A model generated the notes under the pieces. It was not told the origin of the DNA. It ran no database searches and saw only the letters and a list, made by a program, of their open reading frames with translations. DNA of 64,000 bases from Amycolatopsis eburnea (GTDB taxonomy: Bacteria > Actinomycetota > Actinomycetes > Mycobacteriales > Pseudonocardiaceae): contig NZ_RSEC01000060.1 of NCBI RefSeq assembly GCF_003937945.1, positions 372,001 to 436,000 of the forward strand, read 5' to 3'. Both the position numbers and the translations under genes were made by a program. Each line of letters starts with the position of its first letter. Positions within the stretch are counted from its first letter, which is position 1. This document shows, piece after piece, positions 1 to 8,376 of the stretch.

Positions 1-544
1 CGTCGACGGACGCCGACGCGATCGGTTCGATCCGCACGATGTAGCGCGCGACCGCGAGCCCCAGGATCTGGACGTTGACCATGCCCGCCCGCAGCGCGGC
101 GTCCGGCGCGTCGAGCATCGCCGCGAGCCGGCCGGTGATCTCCCGGTCGATGAACTCGCGCAGCAGCGCTTCGGACTGTTCGTCGGTGGGCGCCGACCTG
201 GTCAGCATCACGAGCGGGGTGCGGTCCGACTTGTCGAGGTTCTCCAGGAGCGTCCGGACGATGCGGTCGCCCATGCCGTCGAGGCCGCCCGTGAAGATCG
301 ACTCGATGGCCGGCGGGACGGCGCCGGACATTTCGATCGCGGCGGCGAACAGGCCCTGCTTGGTGCCGAAGAAGTAGAACACCATCGCCGGGTCGACCTC
401 CGCGGCGGTGGCGATCGCGCGCACGGTCGTGCCGCGGTAGCCGTGCCGGCCGAACAGCTCGCGGGCGGTCCGCAGGATCCGCTGCTTGCTCTCCGCGCCG
501 GACCGCCAGCGTCCGGGGCGGTGGGGGACGTCTTCCTCTGCCAT
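1..544 (-). CDS. TetR-family transcriptional repressor (3' end cut by window)
   Basis: The reverse strand reads open from an ATG at 544 to the window edge, giving the first 181 codons. The N-terminal half carries a TetR helix-turn-helix: ESKQRILRTARELF, then GTTVRAIATAAEVD and the recognition part PAMVFYFFGTKQGLF at about residues 52-66. The rest is the start of a ligand-binding domain with a TetR_C-like stretch rich in Leu and Arg. The gene is divergent from an FAD monooxygenase, and the shared 90-bp spacer holds two copies of a TTCTTCATCA box. It probably represses itself and the monooxygenase operon; the inducer cannot be told. The HTH assignment is firm and the regulatory target is inferred from position. 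Confidence 0.9.
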   Translation of the reverse strand, partial: MAEEDVPHRPGRWRSGAESKQRILRTARELFGRHGYRGTTVRAIATAAEVDPAMVFYFFGTKQGLFAAAIEMSGAVPPAIESIFTGGLDGMGDRIVRTLLENLDKSDRTPLVMLTRSAPTDEQSEALLREFIDREITGRLAAMLDAPDAALRAGMVNVQILGLAVARYIVRIEPIASASVD

Positions 545-634
545 GACCGCCGAAGCCTAACACTCTTTCTTCATCACTCGGTGGAGTTTGCCGTACAGTG
601 TTCTTCATCAGGCGGTGAAGAAAGGGGTGGTGGC
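545..634. promoter_or_regulatory. Divergent promoter region with two TetR-type operators
   Basis: The box TTCTTCATCA occurs at 567-576 and again at 601-610. The second copy starts a perfect inverted repeat, TTCTTCA (601-607) with TGAAGAA (616-622) separated by 8 bases. The first has an imperfect partner GGTGGAG at 580-586. A TACAGT hexamer at 594-599 could be the -10 element of the rightward gene, so a repressor on the second box would cover the transcription start. Binding by the adjacent TetR protein is inferred. Confidence 0.6.
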
Positions 635-1750
635 GTGAAGGTGATCGTGGTCGGCGCCGGACTCGGCGGGTTGACGCTGGCCCACGGGTTGCGCCGGGCG
701 GGGATCGACGTCGTGGTGTACGAGCGGGACGGCGAAGCGGGACGTCCGCAGGGCATCAGCCTGCACGTCGACGACCGGGGCACCTCGGCGCTGCGGGCGT
801 GCCTGCCTCCGGAGCACGCCGCGATGGCGGCGGCCACCACGGGCGGTCCGCGCGAACGGACGCTGACGCTGTCCGACGTGGCCGGAGAGCTCACCGTCGT
901 GGCGTCCCGGCCGGCGGACGGCGCCGAGGGCCGGGCACGGCCCGGTCGGCAGACGCATCGGCCGCTGCTCCGGGCGATTCTGCTGACCGGGCTGGAGGAT
1001 TCGGTGCGGTTCGGGGCGGAGTTCACGCGGTTCGAGCGGCGGGCCGGCGGCACGGTCCGGGCCTGGTTCGCCGACGGCCGCGTGGACACCGGGGACGTGC
1101 TGGTCGGCGCGGACGGGATCGGTTCGGCGGTCCGCCGCCGCTACCTGCCGCACGTGCGCGTGACCGACACCGGACGACGCATGCTCATGGGCGCGACGCC
1201 ACTGCGGGCCGCGGCTGGGCTGCCGGAGCTGATCGGCGACAGCCCGGCCGTCGTGCGGGTGGGAGGCACGATGATGGTGCTGGGCGTGCTGCGGTTCACC
1301 GAATCTCCCGTGACCGCGCGGGAGCGGTGGCTGCCCGCACTGCGTCCCGGCGCCGTCGCCGGGATCGAGGACTACGTGATGTGGGCCTTGCCCACCACGC
1401 GGGAGCGGCTCGGTGCGGCGGGGTCGTTGCCGGAGCTGGCCGGGGACCTGCACCCCACGTTGCGGGCGGTCGCCGCCGAGGCGTGGCCGGACGTCACGGT
1501 CGCGCTGCGGATCGGGACGATCCCGCCGATGCCCGCCTGGCCCGCCGGTCCGGTCACGCTCCTCGGCGACGCCATCCACCTGGCGCCGGGCTTCGGCGGC
1601 AACCTGGCGATGCGGGACGCGCACCGCCTCTGCGAAGCTCTGGCCGAGGCGCGGCGCGGCCGGCTCGATCTGCTCGACGCGATCGGCTCCTACGAGGAAA
1701 CCCTGCGGCGCACCAGCTTCACGTCCGTCCCGGCGGAGGCGGGCGCATGA
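635..1750 (+). CDS. FAD-dependent monooxygenase (PheA/TfdB-like aromatic hydroxylase family)
   Basis: This 371-residue flavoprotein has the three marks of class A FAD monooxygenases. These are a Rossmann dinucleotide site at the very N-terminus (IVVGAGLGGLTLAHGLRRAG), a DG motif near residue 160 (LVGADGIGSAVRR), and a GD motif near residue 310 (VTLLGDAIHLAPGFGGN). It should use NAD(P)H and O2 to hydroxylate or epoxidise a small organic substrate in the cytoplasm; the substrate is unknown. The GTG at 635 is chosen because it follows GAAAGGGG and starts right at the first beta strand. An open frame extends further upstream, but that part has no domain content. It overlaps the next gene by 4 bases (ATGA), and the divergent TetR gene probably controls it. 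Confidence 0.88.
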   Translation: MKVIVVGAGLGGLTLAHGLRRAGIDVVVYERDGEAGRPQGISLHVDDRGTSALRACLPPEHAAMAAATTGGPRERTLTLSDVAGELTVVASRPADGAEGRARPGRQTHRPLLRAILLTGLEDSVRFGAEFTRFERRAGGTVRAWFADGRVDTGDVLVGADGIGSAVRRRYLPHVRVTDTGRRMLMGATPLRAAAGLPELIGDSPAVVRVGGTMMVLGVLRFTESPVTARERWLPALRPGAVAGIEDYVMWALPTTRERLGAAGSLPELAGDLHPTLRAVAAEAWPDVTVALRIGTIPPMPAWPAGPVTLLGDAIHLAPGFGGNLAMRDAHRLCEALAEARRGRLDLLDAIGSYEETLRRTSFTSVPAEAGA

Positions 1751-2382
1751 GCCTCGACGCGCTGACGAACAAGTCCCTGTCGTTGTTCAGCGCGGTGGGC
1801 GGGTGGCGCACGGTCGCCGAAGGCGTCGCGTCGCGGGCGCTGTTCCTCGTCGCGTACCTGCTGAGCGGGCGGGTGCTCACGGCCGCGCTGATCGCCGTCG
1901 GCGGCGTGTGCGCGTTCGCCGTGGTCCGGATGTGCACCGACCGCAAGTTCTGGCAGCCGATGGTCGGGCTGGTCGTGGTCGGGGTGTCGGCGCTGCTGGC
2001 CGGGAGCACCGGGCACGCGATCGACTTCTACCTCACCGCGGTCCTGATCCAGGCAGGCGGCGGCGTGGTGTTCGGCGTCTCGATGCCGGCGCGGTGGCCG
2101 GTCATCGGCGTGGTGCTGGGCGCCGTGCGCGGCGACCGCTTCGCCTGGCGGCGCGACCGGCGGCAGCGGCGGCGCTACACGGTCTGCACGGCGGTGTTCC
2201 TGGCGAAGTTCGCCGTCGTGACGGCCTTGCTGGTGCCGCTGTACCTGGCCGGGAAGGTCGTCGCGCTCGGCGTCGCCGCGACGGTGCTGGGCGGTGCGCC
2301 CGCGGCGGGGGTCTGCGTCTACCTGTGCTGGCGGATCCTGCGCCCGCGCGAGCCGGCCGTCGCCGCGGCGAGCGGTGGTTGA
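1747..2382 (+). CDS. DUF3159 family membrane protein
   Basis: A 211-residue integral membrane protein with about five hydrophobic segments. The central RWPVIGVVLGAVRGD and the following Arg-rich loop (WRRDRRQRRRY), then a segment ending VPLYLAGK, match my memory of the actinobacterial DUF3159 family. No enzymatic motif is visible. Its ATG overlaps the stop of the monooxygenase gene (ATGA at 1747-1750), so the two are translationally coupled and belong to the TetR-controlled unit. A transport or membrane-organising role is possible but unsupported. The gene ends 8 bases from the convergent DinB-like gene. Confidence 0.75.
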   Translation: MSLDALTNKSLSLFSAVGGWRTVAEGVASRALFLVAYLLSGRVLTAALIAVGGVCAFAVVRMCTDRKFWQPMVGLVVVGVSALLAGSTGHAIDFYLTAVLIQAGGGVVFGVSMPARWPVIGVVLGAVRGDRFAWRRDRRQRRRYTVCTAVFLAKFAVVTALLVPLYLAGKVVALGVAATVLGGAPAAGVCVYLCWRILRPREPAVAAASGG

Positions 2383-2390
2383 CGGCCGGG

Positions 2391-2921
2391 CTACTCCCCG
2401 GTGCTGCCGTCGATCGACTCGCGGAGGAAGTCGGCGTGGCCGTTGTGGCGGGAGTACTCCTCGACCAGGTGCACCAGGATCCAGCGCAGGGTGGGCGTGT
2501 TGCCGTCCCGCAGCGAACGCCGGGCCCGCTGCGTCAGGTCGCCGCTCGCCAGCGCGTCCCGCACCGCCGCCCGCGAGCGCTCGACGGTGTCCTGCCAAAG
2601 CCCGCGAAGCTGCTCCGGGGTGTCGTCCGCGGCGGAATCCCAGTCCCAGTCCGGTGTCTCCGCCCAGTCGACCGCGTCGAACGGCGGCCTCCGGTCGTGG
2701 GCGGCCCAGACGTAGGAGAACCAGTTGTCCTCCACGTAGGCCAGGTGCTTGAGCAAGCCGCCGAGGGTCATCGAGGCGGGCGCCACCGTCGCGCGCAGGC
2801 CCGCCTCGTCCAGTCCGGCGCACTTCCAGGCCAGGGTCGCGCGGTGGAAGTCGAGGAAGCCGAGGAGGGTCGCGGCTTCGTCGCCGTCGAAAGGCGGTTC
2901 GGGCCGCCCCTGTTCGTCCAC
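2391..2921 (-). CDS. DinB superfamily protein (DUF664, possible thiol-dependent S-transferase fold)
   Basis: A 176-residue soluble protein with the four-helix DinB fold. The putative metal ligands are a His in MTLGGLLKHLAYVED (about residue 60) and two more in LVHLVEEYSRHNGHAD (about residues 156-164). This H...HxxxH spacing is typical of DUF664, whose actinobacterial members include mycothiol-dependent isomerases and transferases. The start is a GTG at 2921. It lies just upstream of the membrane glycosyltransferase-like gene's end and faces DUF3159. The specific reaction is unknown. Confidence 0.8.
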   Translation of the reverse strand: MDEQGRPEPPFDGDEAATLLGFLDFHRATLAWKCAGLDEAGLRATVAPASMTLGGLLKHLAYVEDNWFSYVWAAHDRRPPFDAVDWAETPDWDWDSAADDTPEQLRGLWQDTVERSRAAVRDALASGDLTQRARRSLRDGNTPTLRWILVHLVEEYSRHNGHADFLRESIDGSTGE

Positions 2922-2931
2922 AGAGGTCAGC

Positions 2932-4743
2932 TTACGGCGTCAGCGGGCGCACGTCCCAGACCCACACCCCGCCGACGAACTCCGCGGGCTTGCGCAGCAG
3001 CAGTTCCACTGTGGACTTGAGGGCTTCCTGGTTCTGCCGCGGGCCGACCACGAGGACGTCGGCCTTCCAGTAGCGGAGGTCTTCCAGTGCCTGGGTGCGG
3101 TCGGCTTCGGTGACGTTCGCGGCCTGGCCGGTGCGCTCGACCTCCGCGAACAGGTCCGACGTCGGCCGCGGGACGGCGCCGTACCGGCCGCGGCGGTCGT
3201 CGGCCGAGGTCGGGCCGACGAAGTAGCCCTCCGGCATCGGGTAGCCGAGGCCGGCGTCGACCTGCCAGTGCAGCGGCTCGGCTTCACCGGTGCTGGGCAG
3301 CGGGACGGGCACCAGCGAACCGCCGGGAGCGATGTACTGGCGCCAGATTCCGTCGGCGAAGAAGGGCGGCGAAAGCGGGCGCTGGTGCGTCACCAGCTCC
3401 GTCGGCGCGATCGGGAGGAGCACGGCGACGACGGCACCGACCCAGAGCATCTTCACCGGGAAGCGAGGTTTGTCTTCGAGGGGCTGCGGCAGTTCGGCCG
3501 CCGCCGTCCAGACGCGGTGCGTCGCGATCGCCAGGAGCCCGCCGACCGCGGGGATGCAGCCCATCGCGAGCCGGGACTCGATCAGCGAGTCCAGCAGCGG
3601 CAGCTGGCCCAGCCACTTCCACAGTCCCGGGACGCCGGTGTCCTGGTGCGCCACCGTGATTTCGACACCCAGCGAAAGGAAGGCCATCACGTACATCGTG
3701 ATCGCGAGCGCCCGCGCGACGACGTCGCGCCACAGCCAGATCGTGAGCACGACCATGAGCACGATCAGCGGCCAGCCGAAGAACGCGTTCTCCTCGGTGC
3801 GGTTCATCGAGACGTCCGCGGCGGCTTCCGGCGTGCCGGCGATCGACTGCGTCGCGAAGCGCGTGAGGGCCGCGGTGTCGTTGCCCGCCGAACCGTGCAG
3901 GAGGGAGTGGAAGCTGTAGGGACCGAAGAACTGCCAGTACAACGGGAAGCCGGCGATCACCAGCGCGACCACCGCGCCGATGCCGACGCCCTTGCCCAGC
4001 GGCGCCAGCATGCCGCGGATTTCCGCGCGGCGCGGGATGAGGTAGGAGATCGCGAAGACGAGGAAGGTGAGCGCGAAGATCGCCAGCGGTTCTTCACCGA
4101 GCAGGATCTGCCACGCGACGAGCACGCCGAGCACGATGCCGTTGCGCACCGGGCGTTCGCCGTGCGCGATCTGGATGGTCTTGAGGGCGATGAACGGCAG
4201 CACGAACAGCACGACGAAGTTCGGGTGCGCGTTGCCGTGCGAGATCATCGGCGGGGCGAAGCCGCAGAAGGCACCACCGATCGCGGCCGCGGTCCGGTTC
4301 GGCACCAGGTGGCGCGAAAACACCCAGTACCAGCCGAACGCGGTGCCGGCGAGGCCCGCCGTCAGCACGATGGCCCAGGTGAGCGTCGCGCCGAAGGTCA
4401 GCGTGATCGGCGCGAGCGGGATGTTCAGGCCGAACATCGCCGCGTTCGCCGCCATGTTCACGCCGTCCGGGTAGTTCTGCAGGTCCGTGGTGAACGGGTT
4501 CTGGAAGTGCAGCACGGACTTCGCGACGACCGTGGAGTACCACTCCCACTGGCTCTGGTCGGACGCGCCGTTCCAGAGGTAGCCGCGCTTGAGGTCGAAC
4601 CAGAGCCCGTTGTAGAGCAGGATCGTGAAGAGGAGGTAGCCGCCGCCGATGGCGGTGTCCTGCCACGCCCAGCGTTTCGGGCCGGTGGGTGCTTCGGGGG
4701 CGGGCGGGACGAGCTCGGGGACGGCTTCGGACTTCAAGCTCAC
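2932..4743 (-). CDS. Multi-pass membrane protein, GT-C glycosyltransferase-like
   Basis: A 603-residue protein with about ten hydrophobic spans and a C-terminal extracytoplasmic domain of about 150 residues. The first loop after TM1 is long and acidic/aromatic (NGASDQSQWEWYSTVVAKS, then NYPDGVNM), as in GT-C enzymes that use polyprenyl-phosphate sugars. The substrate cannot be inferred. The start is the GTG at 4743, which overlaps the stop of the upstream serpin gene (GTGA), so the two are translationally coupled. An open frame continues upstream of 4743 but only as the antisense-like shadow of the serpin coding region. It could also be a mannosyltransferase-like protein without catalysis. 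Confidence 0.72.
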   Translation of the reverse strand: MSLKSEAVPELVPPAPEAPTGPKRWAWQDTAIGGGYLLFTILLYNGLWFDLKRGYLWNGASDQSQWEWYSTVVAKSVLHFQNPFTTDLQNYPDGVNMAANAAMFGLNIPLAPITLTFGATLTWAIVLTAGLAGTAFGWYWVFSRHLVPNRTAAAIGGAFCGFAPPMISHGNAHPNFVVLFVLPFIALKTIQIAHGERPVRNGIVLGVLVAWQILLGEEPLAIFALTFLVFAISYLIPRRAEIRGMLAPLGKGVGIGAVVALVIAGFPLYWQFFGPYSFHSLLHGSAGNDTAALTRFATQSIAGTPEAAADVSMNRTEENAFFGWPLIVLMVVLTIWLWRDVVARALAITMYVMAFLSLGVEITVAHQDTGVPGLWKWLGQLPLLDSLIESRLAMGCIPAVGGLLAIATHRVWTAAAELPQPLEDKPRFPVKMLWVGAVVAVLLPIAPTELVTHQRPLSPPFFADGIWRQYIAPGGSLVPVPLPSTGEAEPLHWQVDAGLGYPMPEGYFVGPTSADDRRGRYGAVPRPTSDLFAEVERTGQAANVTEADRTQALEDLRYWKADVLVVGPRQNQEALKSTVELLLRKPAEFVGGVWVWDVRPLTP

Positions 4744-5819
4744 GGTTCGACCACCCTGGCGAAGAAGTAGAGGGCACCCGTGGCGGCGTGCCGGACCAGT
4801 AGCAGGAACGGCCGGTCCACCGTGACGGCGACCGGTTCGTCGATGATCATCGAGGTGAGCCGCATCGTCAGCGCGGTCGCCGCGGCCCCCTCGAAGCCCT
4901 GTTCGTCGACGCGCAGCACGGCCTGGTGCAGCACCTCGGAGACGGTCAGCCGCGGGTCCGGGGAAAGCCCGGAGAGGTCGGCTTCGTCGGTGAACATGGT
5001 GCGCACGCCCAGGCCGCGCAGCACGCCGGTGAGCGAGCTGGGCACGTCGAGCGAAACTTTCGGGAGCGCGAGCTCGACCGGCTTGAAGCGGATCTCGCCG
5101 AGCAGGCTCGCCAGCTTCGCCTCGTCGAGCGCGGCTTCGGCCTCGGCGAGGTCGCCGTCGGGCAGCAGCACGACGGCCTGCAGCCCGCCACCGCCCGCCA
5201 GCTGCACGACCTGCCAGCCGTCCGCGTGCGCGTAGCCGACGCTCTCGCCGAGCCACATGGTCGGCACGTCCCGGGTGCCGGAGGGCGCGTGGAAGGGCGC
5301 GTCGGAGGTGTTGGCCTCGCGGAACGGCAGCTTCCAGGCGGACTTGAGGTACAACGCGTTGACGAGCACGGCGGCGACGTCCCGGTCGATCGACCCGGGC
5401 GGCAGCAGCTGCGGGATCAACCCCCGCGTGGTCCGCCCGACGTCGTCGTTGATCAGCGCCCGCGCGGCTTCGGGCTCCGTCTCGAAAGGCGCCCCGGCAA
5501 CGGCGGCCCCAGGCCACCCGGCGAGTTCGCTCTTGAAGGAGTCCTCGAGCGGCAGCCGGTCGTCGGCCCACAACGTGTTGGCGACGGCCAGTTCAGGCTG
5601 CTCACCACGCTCTTCCCCGAGCTGGGCGGCGTCCTTGAGCAGTCCGGCCTGCTCCCCCAGCAGCGCGACGAGCTCCTCCCGAGTCCGCCCACGCGCGGCG
5701 AGCGCGGCGAGGGTCAGCGCACTGGCCACCGAATACGGCGAGAAACAGCTGTTCCCGCCCTCGGCACCGAGGGCCTGGTGAACGGCGAGGGCGAACCGGA
5801 GGTGGCTGTCCGTGGCCAT
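4740..5819 (-). CDS. Serpin-family serine protease inhibitor
   Basis: A 359-residue serpin, close to the usual core length. The N-terminal NSCFSPYSVASALTLAALAA is the classical serpin helix B region. The breach/shutter pieces (VNALYLKSAWKLPF; DVPTMW) and the C-terminal DRPFLLLVRHAATGALYFFARVV are clear. The hinge of the reactive-centre loop reads VDEQGFEGAAATALTMRL, with small residues at P12-P9 as needed for an inhibitory loop. Counting from the hinge puts P1 near the Leu-Thr-Ser stretch, with an Arg two residues before. No signal peptide is visible, so it probably acts inside the cell or leaves by another route. It is coupled to the membrane protein gene downstream. Confidence 0.93.
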   Translation of the reverse strand: MATDSHLRFALAVHQALGAEGGNSCFSPYSVASALTLAALAARGRTREELVALLGEQAGLLKDAAQLGEERGEQPELAVANTLWADDRLPLEDSFKSELAGWPGAAVAGAPFETEPEAARALINDDVGRTTRGLIPQLLPPGSIDRDVAAVLVNALYLKSAWKLPFREANTSDAPFHAPSGTRDVPTMWLGESVGYAHADGWQVVQLAGGGGLQAVVLLPDGDLAEAEAALDEAKLASLLGEIRFKPVELALPKVSLDVPSSLTGVLRGLGVRTMFTDEADLSGLSPDPRLTVSEVLHQAVLRVDEQGFEGAAATALTMRLTSMIIDEPVAVTVDRPFLLLVRHAATGALYFFARVVEP

Positions 5820-6381
5820 GCGGGCGAGACTACCGGAACGCCGCACCCCACCGGGCGCCCACGCGCAACTCCGCCCACCGGTGACAAATCCCCCACCGGC
5901 CGACGCGGAGGAGCGTGCTAGCGCCACTCCCCCGAATGCCGCTCGGCCCACCACCGGTGAGCGGAACGGCACTCGCCCCGCGCCGCCGGCCGAGACAGCC
6001 GGGCCCGCCGCCGCACGACCGGGAGGCTGAGCCCAAGCCCGCCGCCGCAACCCGCACCGCCGAGCGAATCGCCGCCCGATCACCGCGCCCGCCGGCCGAA
6101 ACAGCCAGGCCGACCGCCGCCGAGCGAGCCGCCGCCACCCGCCGCCGAGCGAGCCGCGGCCAGAAGCAACCAGGCCCGGCCGCCAAGCGAGCCGCCGCCA
6201 GAAGCAGGCCCGGCCGCCACCCGCGCCGCCAAGCGAGCCGCCGCCAGAAGCAGGCCCGGCCGCCACCCGCGCCGCCAAGCGAGCCGCCGCCAGAAGCGAC
6301 CAGGCCCGGCCGCCGCACCGTGAAGCCGAGCAAGCCACTGGCCGAAACAGCCGGGCCAGCCGTCGCAACACCCGATGCCGG
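5820..6381. other. Long non-coding, low-complexity spacer
   Basis: There is no credible gene in these 560 bases. Reading frames on both strands give only Ala/Arg/Pro-rich shadow sequence. The stretch is built from degenerate copies of a few GC-rich words: GCCGCCAAGCGAGCC, CCAGAAGC, GGCCCGGCCGCC and GGCCGAAACAGCC. A tandem-repeat core lies at 6179-6316. The serpin promoter must lie at its left end, but no clear -10/-35 could be picked. Confidence 0.7.
6179..6316. repeat. Tandem repeat, three copies of a 46-bp unit
   Basis: Copies begin at 6179, 6225 and 6271 with GCCGCCAAGCGAGCCGCCGC. The first two are essentially identical over 46 bases and the third diverges near its end (AGAAGCGACCAGG). 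Related but shorter-spaced copies start near 6115 and 6141. As 46 is not a multiple of three and neither strand keeps a frame, it is not a protein repeat. It separates the serpin gene from dgt. Confidence 0.85.
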
Positions 6382-7656
6382 TCAGCGGTGCAGGCGGGTC
6401 ACGTGCCACGAGTACCACGCGTGGGCCTGCGCGTCCGTGAGCGAAGCGACCTGGTCGATCACCACCCTCAACAACCCGGCGTCATCCTTCGCCGCGTTCC
6501 AAGCCGGGACGAACAACGGGTCCAGTGACTCCGGGGCCCGGCGGGCCAGCGCGTGCACCAGCTCCGCCAGCAGCTCGCGCTGGCCCTCCTGCATCGCCAG
6601 GCGGCGGCGGTCGCTCATCACGTACCGCAGGGCCAGTGCCTTCAGCAGCGCCACCTCCGCCGCCACCTGTTCGGGGACCGCCAGGCGGGCGCCGTAGCGG
6701 CTCAGGGGGCTGGTGCCGAAGGCCGCTCGGGTGCCGGTGACCGCCGCTGTCGTGAAGCGGCCGACCAGTTCGCTCGTCAGGCGCTTCAGCGCGACCTGGG
6801 CGCCCGGGGAGCCGTCCGGTTCCGCCTCGGCCAGCGCGGCTACCGCGGGCAGGGCCAGCAGCTCCGTCGCCGCGTTCTCCAATGTGGACACCGACTGCGA
6901 CGAGAAGTGCTTGGCGGCGGCCTCGGCGACCGCCGCGCGCTCGTCCGGGTGGGCCAGTACGCGCAGCTTGATGCGGCCGGCCAGGACGCCGTCCTCGACG
7001 TCGTGGACCGAGTACGCCACGTCGTCCGCCCAGTCCATGATCTGGGCCTCCAGGCAGGTGCGGCCCTCGGGCGCGCCCTCCCGGAACCACGCGAACACCG
7101 CCGTGTCGTCCGGGTACACGCCGTACTTCGCCGTGCCGGGCTTGCGGGGCCACGGGTACTTCGTCGTCGCGTCCAGGCACGCGCGGGTCAGGTTGAGGCC
7201 CGCCGGGGCGCCGTCGGGGCCGAGGAGCTTGGGCTCCAGGCGGGTCAGGATGCGGATCGTCTGCGCGTTGCCCTCGAAGCCGCCGCACGCCGCCGCGACC
7301 TGGTCGAGCGCGCGTTCACCGTTGTGGCCGAACGGCGGGTGGCCGATGTCGTGCGCCAGGCCCGCGGTGTCCACCAGGTCCGGGTCCGCGCCCAGCTCCT
7401 CGGCGATGCCGCGGCCGATCTGCGCGACCTCCAGCGAGTGCGTCAGCCGCGTGCGCGGGACGCCGGTGACCTCGGCGCCCTCCCCCGGCCCGACCACCTG
7501 GGTCTTGCCCGCGAGCCGCCGCAGCGCGGCCGAGTGCAGCACCCGCGCGCGGTCGCGGGAGAACGCGCTGCGCCCGTCCGCCCGCGCGCCGGGCAGCGCC
7601 GCGGCCTTCGCCGGCTCCGGGAGCAGGCGCGCGATGTCGTGTTCGGTGTAACCCAC
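6382..7656 (-). CDS. dgt: Deoxyguanosinetriphosphate triphosphohydrolase-like protein
   Basis: A 424-residue HD-domain protein of the dGTPase type, which hydrolyses dNTPs to the nucleoside and tripolyphosphate. The metal site is seen as H in RTRLTHSLEVAQIGRGI, HD in VDTAGLAHDIGHPPFGHNGE, and a later D in MDWADDVAYSVHDVEDG. The N-terminal SRDRARVLHSAALRRL segment is typical of the family. It starts at a GTG (7656), 34 bases after the YdcF-like gene, and may share its transcript. The M. tuberculosis counterpart (Rv2344c) lies near the same glyS-hrcA neighbourhood. Confidence 0.93.
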   Translation of the reverse strand: MGYTEHDIARLLPEPAKAAALPGARADGRSAFSRDRARVLHSAALRRLAGKTQVVGPGEGAEVTGVPRTRLTHSLEVAQIGRGIAEELGADPDLVDTAGLAHDIGHPPFGHNGERALDQVAAACGGFEGNAQTIRILTRLEPKLLGPDGAPAGLNLTRACLDATTKYPWPRKPGTAKYGVYPDDTAVFAWFREGAPEGRTCLEAQIMDWADDVAYSVHDVEDGVLAGRIKLRVLAHPDERAAVAEAAAKHFSSQSVSTLENAATELLALPAVAALAEAEPDGSPGAQVALKRLTSELVGRFTTAAVTGTRAAFGTSPLSRYGARLAVPEQVAAEVALLKALALRYVMSDRRRLAMQEGQRELLAELVHALARRAPESLDPLFVPAWNAAKDDAGLLRVVIDQVASLTDAQAHAWYSWHVTRLHR

Positions 7657-7690
7657 CCGCTCAGCTTAAGCGGCCGCACCGACAAAAACC

Positions 7691-8353
7691 TCAGCCCAGG
7701 AAGGTGGCGAACAGGTCGTCGGCCGGGGTCTTGGTCAGCCGGTAGTACAGCAGCGCGCCGGTCTCCCGGACGATGTAGCGCACCTGGGTGACGCGCTCCT
7801 GCACGATCGGCCCGCTGTGCGTCGGCGCCGTCCACGCGTCCAGCCCCAGGTCGCCGGCCATCGTCCGGGCGCGGAAGGAGTGCCACGGGTCGCTGACGAG
7901 CACCGCCGTGTGCCAGTCGCGGGCTTCGACCTGCTGGGCGACCGCGCGCAGGCTCCGCAGCGTGTCGCTGCCCTCGCCGACGGCCAGCGTCGCCGACGCC
8001 GGGACGCCGTGCCGGGTCAGCCACAGCTGGCCGGCCCGCGCCTCGGTGAAGTTGTCCTCGGCCTTCTTGCCGCCCGCGGTGACGATCGTCTTCGCGACGC
8101 CCGCGTCGTAGAGCTGCTTGGCCTTCACCAGCCGGGCCGCGTAGATGTCCGACGGCCTGCCGTTGTACTGCGCCGCGCCCAGCACCACGATGACGTCGGC
8201 GGGCGTCCGGTCGTTTTCGCGGGCGACCTGCCACACCCGGAACGCCGTACCGCCGACGAGCGCGAGCACCACGAGCACCACGCCCAGCGCGATCCGGCGT
8301 GCCCAGTTCGCGAGCGACGGTTTGGTGCGTTCAGCGGTACCCACCCGTCCCAT
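7691..8353 (-). CDS. YdcF/SanA-like DUF218 family membrane-anchored protein
   Basis: A 220-residue protein with one N-terminal membrane anchor (IALGVVLVVLALVGGTAF, about residues 20-37) and a DUF218 domain. DUF218 marks are DVIVVLGAAQYNGRPS, the Arg-rich AARLVKAKQLYDAG, IVTAGGK and SDPWHSFRA. Relatives (SanA, YdcF, ElyC) act in envelope integrity and polyprenyl-linked precursor metabolism; the chemistry is not settled. The ATG at 8353 directly precedes the basic segment before the anchor. It lies 23 bases after the response regulator gene and may be the last gene but one of that transcript. Confidence 0.85.
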   Translation of the reverse strand: MGRVGTAERTKPSLANWARRIALGVVLVVLALVGGTAFRVWQVARENDRTPADVIVVLGAAQYNGRPSDIYAARLVKAKQLYDAGVAKTIVTAGGKKAEDNFTEARAGQLWLTRHGVPASATLAVGEGSDTLRSLRAVAQQVEARDWHTAVLVSDPWHSFRARTMAGDLGLDAWTAPTHSGPIVQERVTQVRYIVRETGALLYYRLTKTPADDLFATFLG

Positions 8354-8376
8354 CTTGTCAGAACGCGGCGGCCCGC

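Noticed and set aside
2749..4770. Plus-strand frame opposite the GT-C-like gene
   Set aside because: The translation is a run of Arg/Asp/Glu/His without hydrophobic core or motifs, and the opposite strand holds a clear membrane protein.
6179..6316. CRISPR array
   Set aside because: There are no unique spacers between repeats, and no cas genes are in the window. The same applies to the 30-bp repeats at 28.5 and 44.0 kb.
5820..6381. Ala/Arg/Pro-rich frames in the 46-bp repeat region on both strands
   Set aside because: The repeat length is not a multiple of three and no frame is kept through the units; there is no ribosome site or domain.
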